This document shows, one piece after another, positions 1 to 7,969 of a DNA stretch of 64,000 bases. Each line of letters starts with the position of its first letter. The stretch's first letter is position 1. The notes under the pieces were generated by a model. That model was not told the DNA's origin, made no database searches, and saw only the letters and a program-made list of their open reading frames with translations. Position numbers and translations under genes: made by a program. Location: assembly GCF_016219575.1 (NCBI RefSeq), contig NZ_JACRMG010000001.1, positions 186,001 through 250,000 on the forward strand, given 5' to 3'. This DNA comes from Bradyrhizobium sp. Its GTDB lineage: Bacteria; Pseudomonadota; Alphaproteobacteria; Rhizobiales; Xanthobacteraceae.

Positions 1-271
1 TGTTGTGCTCGCGCCCGCCCTTCGGGCGGCTGCGGCCGGCGCCGCGCTGGTCGAACAGCACGGCATGAAAGCGCTCTGGATCGAACAGGCGGCGATGATC
101 CGCCTGGCATCCGCTGCCGGGTCCGCCGTGCAGATAGACCGCGGGAATGCCGCCAACGCGGCCGACGCTCTCGACATAGACCTCGTGGCCGTCGCCGACC
201 GCGAGATATTCGGAGGTCAACGGGGCAAACGGATCGGTGCGCGATCGGCCGACATCGACGTCAGGCGCCAT
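1..271 (-). CDS. Proline iminopeptidase-like alpha/beta hydrolase, partial (C-terminus beyond window)
   Basis: The reverse strand from the ATG at 271 reads 90 residues and runs off the left edge. It contains the oxyanion-hole segment HGGPGSGC and then LFDQRGAGRSRP, both typical of the prolyl iminopeptidase (S33) branch of alpha/beta hydrolases, which release N-terminal proline from peptides. The nucleophile elbow and the catalytic Asp and His would lie outside the window. The start codon overlaps the last 11 bases of pqqE, so it is almost certainly translated as the last seen gene of the pqq operon. That placement suggests a peptide-processing role connected with PQQ, but this is inference; it could be a general peptidase or an esterase. 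Confidence 0.8.
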   Translation of the reverse strand, partial: MAPDVDVGRSRTDPFAPLTSEYLAVGDGHEVYVESVGRVGGIPAVYLHGGPGSGCQADHRRLFDPERFHAVLFDQRGAGRSRPKGGREHN

Positions 272-1457
272 GGCCGCCTTCCGTCTCCGGCGTGCCGCCG
301 GCGAAATTGCGATAGAGGAACAGGTTCTGGCCGGACGAAGCGTCCTGCTCGGCCTGATGGAAGATCTTCTCGTGCAGCGGCGAGAACGAGCAGGCCGGAT
401 CGGTATTGCCGGCATCGCCCGTCAGCGCAAAGGCCTGACAGCGGCAGCCGCCGAAATCGGCCTCGCGGAATTCGCAGGACTTGCACGGCTCCGGCATCCA
501 GCCGGTGCCGCGGTAACGATTGAAGGCTTCGGAGTTCTGCCAGATCCAGGCAATGGAATGATTTGATCGTACCGACTCGAATTCGAGGCCCGTGATGGTC
601 TCCGCGGCGTGGCAGGGCAGGATCTTGCCGGCCGGCGAGATGTTGAAGAACTGCCGGCCCCAGCCGCCCATGCATTTCTTCGGCCGCAATGCGTAATAGT
701 CAGGCACGACATAGTCGATGGTCAGCACGCCCTTGAGCCGCGCCTGCGCCTCCTCGACGATGCGGCTGGTCTCCTCGATCTGCGCCAGCGTCGGCATTAG
801 CGCGGCGCGGTTCTTCAGCGCCCAGCCGTAATACTGCACATTGGCGACTTCCAGCCGGTCGGCATCGAGATCGACCGCCATCTGGATGATGTCGGCAAGC
901 TGGTGCAGGTTCTGCCGGTGCATCACCGCGTTCACCGTCAGCGGCAGATCGAGTTCGCGCGTCCACTTCGCGACCTCGATCTTCTTCTCGTGCGAATTCT
1001 TCAGTCCGGCGACGCGGTCGGCGATGACGGGCTCATTGCCCTGAAAGCTGATCTGGACGTGGCAGAGGCCTGCCTCCGCCAGAGCCGCGAGCTTGTCTTT
1101 CGTGAGGAGCACCGCCGACGTAATCAAGTTGGTGTAGAGTCCGACATCGGTCGCGTGCTGCACCAGCTCGACCAGATCCTTGCGCGCCGTCGGCTCGCCG
1201 CCGGAGAAATGGATTTGCAGCACGCCGATCTCGGCTAGTTCGCTCAAGACCTTCTTCCACTCCTCGGTCGTGAGCTCGCTGCCGGCTCGGTCGAGCTCGA
1301 CGGGGTTCGAGCAATAGGGGCATTGCAGCGGGCAGCGGTGGGTGAGTTCGGCGAGCACCGCGAGCGGAATGCCGAAGGTTTCGGCAGCCGAGCGCGATTC
1401 CAGCGCCGCCAGCCCGTCGGCACCCGTTGTCTTGATGTCGGTCGTGGCCGCACTCAT
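261..1457 (-). CDS. pqqE: PqqA peptide cyclase (radical SAM)
   Basis: 398 residues. Radical SAM enzyme of PQQ synthesis that joins the Glu and Tyr side chains of the PqqA precursor with a carbon-carbon bond. The N-terminal iron-sulfur motif CxxxCxxC is visible as C42, C46 and C49 (HRCPLQCPYC), followed by the SAM-binding GGEP segment. The C-terminal SPASM region carries the further cysteines (KILPCHAA, EPCKSCEF, GGCRCQAF) for auxiliary clusters. The length is near the family norm with a slightly long N-terminus. The ATG at 1457 overlaps the end of pqqD by 4 bases. Last of the five canonical pqq genes; followed by an overlapping iminopeptidase-like gene. Confidence 0.97.
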   Translation of the reverse strand: MSAATTDIKTTGADGLAALESRSAAETFGIPLAVLAELTHRCPLQCPYCSNPVELDRAGSELTTEEWKKVLSELAEIGVLQIHFSGGEPTARKDLVELVQHATDVGLYTNLITSAVLLTKDKLAALAEAGLCHVQISFQGNEPVIADRVAGLKNSHEKKIEVAKWTRELDLPLTVNAVMHRQNLHQLADIIQMAVDLDADRLEVANVQYYGWALKNRAALMPTLAQIEETSRIVEEAQARLKGVLTIDYVVPDYYALRPKKCMGGWGRQFFNISPAGKILPCHAAETITGLEFESVRSNHSIAWIWQNSEAFNRYRGTGWMPEPCKSCEFREADFGGCRCQAFALTGDAGNTDPACSFSPLHEKIFHQAEQDASSGQNLFLYRNFAGGTPETEGGHGA

Positions 1458-1762
1458 GACGTCTTCTCGCGGGCTTCCGTCAGAAAACCCTTGTCGGCGA
1501 GGTCCTGCAGCATGGCGATGACGTCAGTCGCAATCGCCTCGCGGGGCGCAGCATATTTGGCGGCAAGCAGGTCGACGACATCGGCAACGCTGCGCCGGCC
1601 ATCGCAGAGCTGCAGCACTTCGACGGCGACCTCGTCCGGCACCAGCACGCGTTCCGGCGCGAGGATCACCCAGACCTTTCGCGTCTCGTCGAATTTCAGC
1701 CTGGCGTGACGCGGCAGCACCGCCCGGCTGGCTTCGCTGACCTCTATGTTGCGGCCCGCCAT
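1454..1762 (-). CDS. pqqD: PQQ synthesis peptide chaperone PqqD
   Basis: 102 residues from the ATG at 1762; a longer open frame reaches back to 1822 but runs into pqqC and lacks family similarity. PqqD is the small winged-helix RiPP recognition protein that binds the PqqA leader and presents it to PqqE. The body has the expected pattern: RHARLKFDETRKVWVILAPERVLVPDEVAVEVLQ-type strand/helix alternation and a helical C-terminus. It lies 10 bases after pqqC and overlaps pqqE by 4 bases, consistent with translational coupling of the two interacting proteins. Confidence 0.95.
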   Translation of the reverse strand: MAGRNIEVSEASRAVLPRHARLKFDETRKVWVILAPERVLVPDEVAVEVLQLCDGRRSVADVVDLLAAKYAAPREAIATDVIAMLQDLADKGFLTEAREKTS

Positions 1763-1772
1763 CGCTCTCGTC

Positions 1773-2528
1773 TCAGCTTGTCTTGGGCACGAACGCGCCC
1801 GGCGGAATGTGGCCCTCGACATAGGCGTGGTAGAGCGCGTCGAGCTGCACCCAGAGCACGTTGGTCTTGAAGATCAGCGCATTGCAGACGGCTTCGCGCT
1901 CGGCTTGCGTCCTCGCGTTCTTCCTGACGAAATCCAGCGCAAAGTTGGCGTCGCGCGGCGCCTGGGTCAGGCGGCGGCTGAAGTAGCTCATGATGTCGGG
2001 GTTCACGAAATCATAATGCTTCAGCATGCCGGCGATGCGCTCCTCGTGAATGCTCGGCGCGAACAGTTCGGTCAGCGAGGAGGCGATGGCTTCGAGCGGC
2101 GTGCGGTCGCGGCAGAAATGCACATAGGCTTCGACCGCAAAGCGCGTCGCCGGCAGAATGCCTTCGGTCGATTCCACGTAGGCCGTGTCGAGGCCGAGGC
2201 CTTCGGTGAGCTTGAGCCAGCGCTCGATGCCGCCTTCGCTGTCGGGATAGCCGTCATGGTCCTCGATACGATGGCGCCATTCCATGCGGATGGCGCGGTC
2301 GCGGAAGCGCGAGATCACGACGGCGTCCTTCAGCGGGATCGTGCTCTGATAGTAGTAGCGGTTCAGCGCCCAGGCCTGCACCTGGCCCTTGCCAAGCTTG
2401 CCGCCGTGCAGCAGCCGATGGAACGGATGCAGGCTGTGATAACGCGTGGCGCCGATCTGGCGCAGCGTCGCCTCCAGATCCTCCGGCGTATCGAGCCGGA
2501 TGCCCTTGCCGATGGAGAGGGCGGTCAT
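1773..2528 (-). CDS. pqqC: Pyrroloquinoline-quinone synthase PqqC
   Basis: 251 residues from the ATG at 2528. PqqC is the cofactor-free oxidase that performs the final ring closure and eight-electron oxidation to PQQ. The all-helical heme-oxygenase-like fold is recognisable from the segments HPFHRLLHGGKLGKGQ, NRYYYQ and RDAVVISR-like runs (actual LKDAVVISRFRDRAIRMEW). A GTG at 2552 that overlaps the pqqB stop is an alternative start adding 8 residues. Sits between pqqB and pqqD in the operon. Confidence 0.95.
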   Translation of the reverse strand: MTALSIGKGIRLDTPEDLEATLRQIGATRYHSLHPFHRLLHGGKLGKGQVQAWALNRYYYQSTIPLKDAVVISRFRDRAIRMEWRHRIEDHDGYPDSEGGIERWLKLTEGLGLDTAYVESTEGILPATRFAVEAYVHFCRDRTPLEAIASSLTELFAPSIHEERIAGMLKHYDFVNPDIMSYFSRRLTQAPRDANFALDFVRKNARTQAEREAVCNALIFKTNVLWVQLDALYHAYVEGHIPPGAFVPKTS

Positions 2529-2548
2529 TCCACTTGTAGGCACCACGT

Positions 2549-3478
2549 TCACAGCGTGATCTCCGTTCCGTCGGCGGGAATCTGCCAGCCGGCGCGTTCG
2601 AGGGCCTTGCGCTCGTCGGAACCCTTCAGCCACGCCGGGTTGGAGTTGTTGATATGCAAGAACACCTTCCGCGCAATGTCCAGACCGGCCAGGCTCTCGA
2701 TCGCGCCATGATCGCCCGACATCGACAGGTGTCCCATCGACTGCCCCGTCTTCTGGCCGAGGCCGGCCGCGATCAGTTCGTCATCGCGCCACACCGTGCC
2801 GTCGAACAAGACCAGCGGTGCGCCCCTGAGGCGGGCCCTCAGGTCGTCGGTGACGCGGGCGCAGGCGGCGACGAAGCAGAAATATTGTCCGCTCGTCTTG
2901 TCGGCAATGCGAAGCCCGAGCGTGTCGCCGACGCCGTCGGCTCCCGCCGGATGCGGCTTGCCCTCGAGATACCAGGCGCCCTTGCCGGTGACCTCGAAAG
3001 GCAGCACTTCGATGCCGGACGGCGAGCCGTCGCGCAGGGTGGGCTCGAACGGCCGGTTCACCTCGATCGGCCGCCTCGCCACGTTGTTCTCGCCCAGCAC
3101 ATTGAAGATGCTGTTGGTCGCGAGAATCGCCAGCACGCGGCCGTGCGCATAGATCGAGAACGGCGAGCCCTCGCGCATCGACAACAGGCCCGCGACGGCA
3201 TCGATCTCGCCATTGGTGAGGATCACGCCGGCAATCGGGCTGTGGCGCAGCTTTCCCGCTGCGGGATGCAGCTGCGGTGTCGCGGTCAGTTGCTGGCGCA
3301 GATCGGGCGATGCATTGACCAGAAACCAGTTCGCGCCGTCGCGGCTGAACGCGATCGATGCCTGTGTGCTGGTCAGTTCCGGATTCCCGTTTCGCGCCTG
3401 CCGGCAAACCCGGCATCCGCAATTCCACTGCGGAACACCGCCGCCTGCGGCCGCACCGAGGACGACGATGCGAAGCAT
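2549..3478 (-). CDS. pqqB: PQQ biosynthesis protein PqqB (metallo-beta-lactamase fold hydroxylase)
   Basis: 309 residues. The N-terminus MLRIVVLGAAAGGGVPQWNC is the conserved PqqB opening and is followed by a cysteine pair (CGCRVCRQA) that may form the structural zinc site. The protein belongs to the metallo-beta-lactamase superfamily; the family is reported to hydroxylate a tyrosine-derived intermediate of the pathway. Segments GEIDAVAGLLSMREG and MGHLSMSGDHGAIESL are typical of the family. Second gene of the operon, 137 bases after pqqA. Confidence 0.96.
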   Translation of the reverse strand: MLRIVVLGAAAGGGVPQWNCGCRVCRQARNGNPELTSTQASIAFSRDGANWFLVNASPDLRQQLTATPQLHPAAGKLRHSPIAGVILTNGEIDAVAGLLSMREGSPFSIYAHGRVLAILATNSIFNVLGENNVARRPIEVNRPFEPTLRDGSPSGIEVLPFEVTGKGAWYLEGKPHPAGADGVGDTLGLRIADKTSGQYFCFVAACARVTDDLRARLRGAPLVLFDGTVWRDDELIAAGLGQKTGQSMGHLSMSGDHGAIESLAGLDIARKVFLHINNSNPAWLKGSDERKALERAGWQIPADGTEITL

Positions 3479-3615
3479 GACCCGTCCCTCGGCTCCAGAA
3501 ATCCGGCTTCAGAAACGTTTCGAGGTGGACACCCGGCTGAGCCACGCCCTCGCATTCGGGAACGTGTCACGCCCGGAAATCCACCTGCGTCAAAACGTGA
3601 AGGAAGCGCTTCCGC

Positions 3616-3696
3616 TTACTTGCGGGCGGCGCACGCATACATGTTGATTTCCATGCCGACCGGCACTTCGACGATCTTGGGTGCTTTCCAGGCCAT
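3616..3696 (-). CDS. pqqA: PQQ precursor peptide PqqA
   Basis: 26-residue ribosomal precursor of PQQ, beginning MAWKAPKIVEVPVG. The cross-linked residues are present at the expected spacing as E16 and Y20 (EINMY). The start at 3696 is fixed by a good Shine-Dalgarno (AAGGAGAG) about 6 bases upstream. A longer in-frame extension upstream is not supported. First gene of pqqABCDE, all on the minus strand. No methanol or glucose dehydrogenase that would use PQQ is inside the window. Confidence 0.97.
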   Translation of the reverse strand: MAWKAPKIVEVPVGMEINMYACAARK

Positions 3697-3998
3697 TAGG
3701 CTCTCCTTATTGAACCGGACGACGTGCGCCCTGACAGATAAGGTATCGCGGATCGGAAAGTTCGCCAGTGGAATCTTTGTGTCATAAACCTCTGCGTGTT
3801 CATGTTGCGGCGCGAAACAATTTGCTGGATCGAGTGCGGCATTTGGCTCAAAATGGCGTGAGATCAGGTATTTCACGGGTTGTCGGACGGATTGGTAATG
3901 GCGATGTCCAGGTGGCGCGGGCATCCTAGCCCTCCAATAAGCTGGGTGTGACAATCCTGCGCCCGACACGCGTTCAAGCCGAAGGTCAGTTCCATTTC
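3697..3998. other. Intergenic region upstream of pqqA
   Basis: About 300 bases between the divergent pqqA and the DUF6894-type gene. It must hold the pqq promoter and the plus-strand promoter, but no convincing sigma-70 hexamer pair or palindrome was found by eye. No supportable reading frame. Confidence 0.5.
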
Positions 3999-4256
3999 AT
4001 GCCCAGATATTATTTCCATACGCGGATCGGCGATGAGCTGATTGCCGACCCCGAAGGCGAGGAACTGCGCAACCCCGACCGTGCCTGGGAAATGGCCCGC
4101 GCCATGATCCTGGAATTGTTGCGCAGCGAAGGTACCGACGAGCGCCTGCTCAACGCCACCGTCGAAGTGACCGACGACGACGGCGAGATCGTGCTGGAAT
4201 TTCCCTTTGCGGAAGCGCTTCTCGACGGCGGCAACGCCTCGATGACGAAGCATTAG
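3999..4256 (+). CDS. DUF6894-like small conserved protein
   Basis: 85 residues from the ATG at 3999. Begins MPRYYFHTRIGDELIADPEG, the YYFH...G..L.D.EG pattern of the DUF6894 family of small rhizobial proteins, followed by a helix (DRAWEMARAMILELL). Function unknown. No signal peptide or membrane segment; the composition is acidic. An upstream in-frame ATG at 3948 is rejected because the family starts at MPRYYFH. Monocistronic, ending just before a palindromic repeat. Confidence 0.75.
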   Translation: MPRYYFHTRIGDELIADPEGEELRNPDRAWEMARAMILELLRSEGTDERLLNATVEVTDDDGEIVLEFPFAEALLDGGNASMTKH

Positions 4257-4354
4257 AGCGTTTTCAAGCGAAGTGGATACCGGTTCGCGTGAAGAAAACG
4301 CGTCAAATCAAGAATCTAGAGCTTCGGTTCTGATTCAATCGGAAGCGAACAAGC
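4257..4354. repeat. Palindromic intergenic repeat (GCGTTTTCAAGCGAAGTGG family), copy 1
   Basis: Starts GCGTTTTCAAGCGAAGTGG, continues through ACCGGTTCGCGTGAAGAAAACGCG, and is followed by a second arm rich in GAGCTTCGGTTCTGATTCAATC. GCGTTTTC and GAAAACGC form the outer inverted repeat. A second copy lies in opposite orientation at 28981-29030. This is a dispersed repeat, not coding. Confidence 0.8.
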
Positions 4355-4467
4355 TCCAGCAAGCTCAATTCCCGTCCAGCTTCCCGCACAGGCAGATGGC
4401 GCGGCCGGCCCCGCTGGCCTTGCCCTCGATCCGGCGTTACAAGACCGCTGAGAACACGGAGCTGGTA

Positions 4468-5868
4468 ATGCAGGACCTCTGGCGTCTGTCGGCCACGGAT
4501 TTGGCTGCCCTGATCAAATCGAAGAAGGTATCGGCCAAGGAAGCGGCGACTGCGGCGCTGGCGCGGCTCGATGCGGTCAACCCGAAACTCAACGCGGTGG
4601 TCGATCACAAGCCGGCCGAGGTGCTGGCGGAGGCGGCCGCTGTCGACGCGAAGATCGCGCGCGGCGAAGACCCGGGCGTGCTCGCCGGCGTGCCCGTCAC
4701 GGTGAAGGTCAATATCGACCAGGCAGGCTTTGCCACCACCAACGGGCTGAAGATCCAGAAGGATGCGATCGCGAAGGACAACAGTCCGGTCATCGACAAT
4801 GTGCGCAAATGCGGCGCCGTCATTCTCGGCCGCACCAATTGCCCTGCGTTCTCCTATCGCTGGTTCACCACCAATCTCGTGCATGGCGATACCAAAAATC
4901 CGCGCGATCCCGGCATCACCCCGGGCGGCTCCTCGGGCGGCGCGGGTTCGGCGGTCGCGGCCGGCATCGGCCATATCGCGCACGGCACCGATATCGCGGG
5001 CTCGATCCGCTATCCCGCCTATGCCAACGGCGTGCACGGCCTGCGGCCCACGGTCGGGCGCATCGCAGCCTTCAACGCCGCGCTGCCCGAGCGCACGATA
5101 GCGGCGCAGATCAGCGCAGTGTCCGGACCGCTGGCGCGCACCATTGCCGATCTCAGAATTTCGCTCGCCGCGATGTCGGGCTTCGATCCCCGCGACCCCT
5201 GGTGGGTGCCGGCACCGCTGGAGGGCATGAAGCGAGAAAAGCGCGCCGCGATCTGTCTCGACCCTGACGGGCTCGATGCGGTGCCGGAAGTGAAGGCTGC
5301 GGTTGCCGATGCCGGCAAGCGGCTGGCGCGCGCGGGGTGGACCGTCGAGGAGGTCACCGCCATCCCGCCGCTGCGCGAGGCCGCCGACTGGCAGACCAAG
5401 CTCTGGCTCGGCGACAATTATGAGGCGCAGCTTGCGGCGGCCGAACGCGAAGGCGATCCCGGCGCGCTCGCATGCCTCCGCGGCAACAAGGCCAAGGTGT
5501 TTCCGTTCGATGCGGCTTCTTTCTCCAAGGCACTGGTGCGCCGCGCCACGCTGGCGCGCGAATGGCTGCTGTTCCTGGAAAAATATGCGGTGCTGGTCAT
5601 GCCGGTGTCCGGCGAATTGCCGTTCCCCGATCACCTCGACCGCAAGGACGATGCGTCCTTTGCGCGGGTGTGGAAGGCGCAATTGACGCAGATCGCTATC
5701 CCCTTCATGGGACTGCCGGGCCTGACGGTCACCACGGGGCTGGTCGGTCGCGTGCCGGTCGGCGTGCAGGTGGTGTCCGGCCGCTATCGCGAGGACCTTT
5801 GCCTTGCCGCCGGCGAGGCGATCGAGGCGGGCGGCGTGCCGGCCTCGCCGGTCGATCCCGCAAGCTGA
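4468..5868 (+). CDS. Amidase (amidase signature family)
   Basis: 466 residues from the ATG at 4468. The Ser-cisSer-Lys triad of the amidase signature family is visible: K80 (VPVTVKVNID), S155 in PGGSSGGAGS, and nucleophile S179 in DIAGSIR. Such enzymes hydrolyse aliphatic or aromatic amides; the substrate cannot be told. The frame stays open 195 bases upstream to 4273, but that part is a dispersed palindromic repeat, so the later ATG, which opens the conserved domain (LWRLSATDLAALI), is chosen. A glutathione peroxidase gene follows 6 bases after its stop. Confidence 0.9.
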   Translation: MQDLWRLSATDLAALIKSKKVSAKEAATAALARLDAVNPKLNAVVDHKPAEVLAEAAAVDAKIARGEDPGVLAGVPVTVKVNIDQAGFATTNGLKIQKDAIAKDNSPVIDNVRKCGAVILGRTNCPAFSYRWFTTNLVHGDTKNPRDPGITPGGSSGGAGSAVAAGIGHIAHGTDIAGSIRYPAYANGVHGLRPTVGRIAAFNAALPERTIAAQISAVSGPLARTIADLRISLAAMSGFDPRDPWWVPAPLEGMKREKRAAICLDPDGLDAVPEVKAAVADAGKRLARAGWTVEEVTAIPPLREAADWQTKLWLGDNYEAQLAAAEREGDPGALACLRGNKAKVFPFDAASFSKALVRRATLAREWLLFLEKYAVLVMPVSGELPFPDHLDRKDDASFARVWKAQLTQIAIPFMGLPGLTVTTGLVGRVPVGVQVVSGRYREDLCLAAGEAIEAGGVPASPVDPAS

Positions 5869-5874
5869 CGCGCG

Positions 5875-6351
5875 ATGGCTGCGATCCACGATTTCACGGC
5901 GAACTCGCTGGCAGGCGAAGAGGTGCCGCTGAAGCGATTCGAGGGGCAGGTGCTGCTGATCGTCAATACGGCGAGCGCCTGCGGTTTCACGCCGCAATAC
6001 AGGGGGCTGCAGGAGCTGCACCAGAAGCTGTCGCCGCGCGGCTTTGCGGTGCTGGGTTTCCCCTGCAACCAGTTCGGTGCGCAGGAACCCGGCGACGCCG
6101 GCCGGATTGAGGAGTTCTGCAAAAGCAACTATGCCGTCACCTTTCCGATGTTCGCCAAGATCGACGTCAATGGCAGCCATGCGCATCCGTTGTTCGACTA
6201 TCTGAAGCGGGAGAAATCGGGCCTGCTCGGCTCCTCGATCAAATGGAATTTCACCAAATTCCTGGTCGACCGTTCGGGCAAGGTGGTGGGGCGGTACGCG
6301 CCGACGGTGCGGCCGGAAAACCTGACGAAAGAGATAGAGGCACTATTGTGA
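5875..6351 (+). CDS. Glutathione peroxidase (Cys type)
   Basis: 158 residues. Thiol peroxidase that reduces hydroperoxides. Peroxidatic Cys36 lies in NTASACGFT, where animal enzymes carry selenocysteine; the second conserved block FPCNQFGAQEPG includes C64 and catalytic Gln70, and the WNFTKFL tryptophan motif follows. Cytoplasmic, no signal. Its stop overlaps the GTG start of the next gene (GTGA), showing translational coupling. Confidence 0.95.
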   Translation: MAAIHDFTANSLAGEEVPLKRFEGQVLLIVNTASACGFTPQYRGLQELHQKLSPRGFAVLGFPCNQFGAQEPGDAGRIEEFCKSNYAVTFPMFAKIDVNGSHAHPLFDYLKREKSGLLGSSIKWNFTKFLVDRSGKVVGRYAPTVRPENLTKEIEALL

Positions 6352-6611
6352 GCGAGAACGACAAGCCAGCCAGCGACCAGTTGCCCGACCGCCTCTCGGT
6401 CGATCCGCGCAGCCCCTACTACAATGCCGACGTGCTGTCGCGCGAGGTCGGTATCCGCTTCAAGGGCGTCGAGAAGACCAATGTCGAGGAATATTGCGTC
6501 AGCGAGGGCTGGGTCCGCGTCACCGCCGGCAACGCCAAGGACCGCCACGGCAACCCGCTGACCATCAAGGTCCACGGACCGGTCGAGCCGTATTTCCGCG
6601 ACAAAGCGTGA
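6348..6611 (+). CDS. DUF3297 family protein
   Basis: 87 residues, starting at a GTG that overlaps the stop of the glutathione peroxidase gene. The sequence LPDRLSVDPRSPYYNADVLSR then VGIRFKGVEKTNVEEYC matches the small DUF3297 family of proteobacteria, often annotated as a hypothetical or glutathione peroxidase-associated protein. Function unknown. Soluble, no signal. Confidence 0.85.
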   Translation: MSENDKPASDQLPDRLSVDPRSPYYNADVLSREVGIRFKGVEKTNVEEYCVSEGWVRVTAGNAKDRHGNPLTIKVHGPVEPYFRDKA

Positions 6612-6622
6612 ACCACGCACCT

Positions 6623-6711
6623 CGTCATGGCCGGGCTCGTCCCGGCCATCCACGTCTTTGCCTCCGATGGAAGGGAAGACGTGGATGCCCGGGTCAAGCC
6701 CGGGCATGACG
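6623..6711. repeat. 89-bp palindromic repeat, GTCATGGCCGGG family, copy 1
   Basis: Begins CGTCATGGCCGGGCTCGTCC and ends CCCGGGCATGACG, with inner arms CCACGTCTT and AGACGTGG. The two ends form a long inverted repeat that could fold as a hairpin with bulges. Related copies are at 22270, 34730 and 48750. Non-coding. Confidence 0.85.
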
Positions 6712-6742
6712 AATGGATAGATGTTCGCCCGAAGGGGACCCC

Positions 6743-7912
6743 ATGTCCGTCCGCATCACTGACGTCTGCGAAGTGACAAAGCCGATCTCTTCGCCGATCC
6801 GCAACGCCTATATCGACTTCACCAAGATGACGACGAGCCTCGTTGCCGTCGTCACCGACGTGGTGCGCGACGGCAGGCGGGTGGTCGGCTATGGCTTCAA
6901 TTCCAACGGCCGTTACGGGCAGGGCGGTCTGATCCGCGAGCGCTTCGCGCCGCGGTTGCTCGAGGCCGATCCGAAGTCGCTGCTCGATGCCACCGGCGAC
7001 AATCTCGATCCGGACAAGGTCTGGTCCGCGATGATGGCGAACGAGAAGCCCGGCGGCCATGGCGAGCGCTCGGTCGCGGTCGGCACCATCGACATGGCGG
7101 TGTGGGATGCGGTGGCGAAGATCGCGGGCAAGCCACTGTTCCGCCTGCTGGCCGAACGGCACAAGCGCGAGGCCAATCCGCGCGTGTTCGTCTATGCCGC
7201 CGGCGGCTACTACTATCCCGGCAAGGACCTCTCGATGCTGCGTGGCGAGATGCGCGGCTATCTCGACCGCGGCTACAACGTCGTGAAGATGAAGATCGGC
7301 GGTGCGCCGATCGCGGAGGACCGCGAGCGCATCGAGGCGGTGCTGCAGGAGATCGGTAACGACGCGCAGCTCGCGGTCGACGCCAATGGCCGCTTTGATC
7401 TGGAGACCGCGATCGCCTACGCCAAGATGCTGCGGGAGTATCCGCTGTTCTGGTACGAGGAGGCCGGCGATCCTCTCGACTATGCGCTGCAGGCGGCACT
7501 CGCCGAATTCTATCCGGCGCCGATGGCGACGGGCGAGAATTTGTTCCGCCATCAGGATGCGCGGAACCTGATCCGCCATGGCGGCATGCGACCGGACCGC
7601 GACTGGCTGCAATTCGACTGCGCGCTATCGTACGGGCTGTGCGAATATCAGCGCACGCTGGCAGTGCTGCATACGCACGGCTGGTCGGTGAGCCGCTGCA
7701 TCCCGCATGGCGGGCACCAGATGTCGCTGAACATCGCGGCGGGGCTTGGGCTCGGCGGCAATGAGAGCTATCCGGATCTGTTTCAGCCCTATGGCGGTTT
7801 TCCCGATGGCGTGCGAGTGGAGAACGGCCACATCGTCATGCCGGATCTGCCGGGCATCGGGTTCGAGGGAAAATCCGATCTCTACATGGAAATGAAGGCG
7901 CTGGCGGCCTGA
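6743..7912 (+). CDS. tarD: D(-)-tartrate dehydratase (enolase superfamily)
   Basis: 389 residues from the ATG at 6743, preceded by GAAGGGGA. Member of the mandelate racemase subgroup of the enolase superfamily; it converts D-tartrate to oxaloacetate. The active-site positions known for the Bradyrhizobium enzyme are all present at the same numbers: general bases K184 (VVKMK) and H322 (CIPHGGHQ), metal ligands D213, E239 and E265. The length also matches. serA follows directly, perhaps co-transcribed. Assignment rests on residue-by-residue agreement from memory of the family, not a search. Confidence 0.9.
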   Translation: MSVRITDVCEVTKPISSPIRNAYIDFTKMTTSLVAVVTDVVRDGRRVVGYGFNSNGRYGQGGLIRERFAPRLLEADPKSLLDATGDNLDPDKVWSAMMANEKPGGHGERSVAVGTIDMAVWDAVAKIAGKPLFRLLAERHKREANPRVFVYAAGGYYYPGKDLSMLRGEMRGYLDRGYNVVKMKIGGAPIAEDRERIEAVLQEIGNDAQLAVDANGRFDLETAIAYAKMLREYPLFWYEEAGDPLDYALQAALAEFYPAPMATGENLFRHQDARNLIRHGGMRPDRDWLQFDCALSYGLCEYQRTLAVLHTHGWSVSRCIPHGGHQMSLNIAAGLGLGGNESYPDLFQPYGGFPDGVRVENGHIVMPDLPGIGFEGKSDLYMEMKALAA

Positions 7913-7969
7913 GTGTGGTTCCCAGGCCATCGGTTCACCGATCATCTATCTCTGAAGGACGCCGCGATC

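Noticed and set aside
4273..4467. N-terminal extension of the amidase
   Set aside because: The in-frame extension is made of a dispersed palindromic repeat and has no family similarity.
5980..5985. Selenocysteine in the glutathione peroxidase
   Set aside because: The catalytic codon is TGC (Cys), with no in-frame TGA.
4303..6186. A 627-codon open frame on the minus strand opposite the amidase and peroxidase genes
   Set aside because: It is the antisense shadow of two well-recognised genes; the translation is low-complexity Arg/His/Gly-rich and matches no family.
6623..6711. Palindrome pair considered as ends of an insertion sequence
   Set aside because: Only 89 bases in all, no transposase between the arms and no target-site duplication seen; REP-like repeat fits better.
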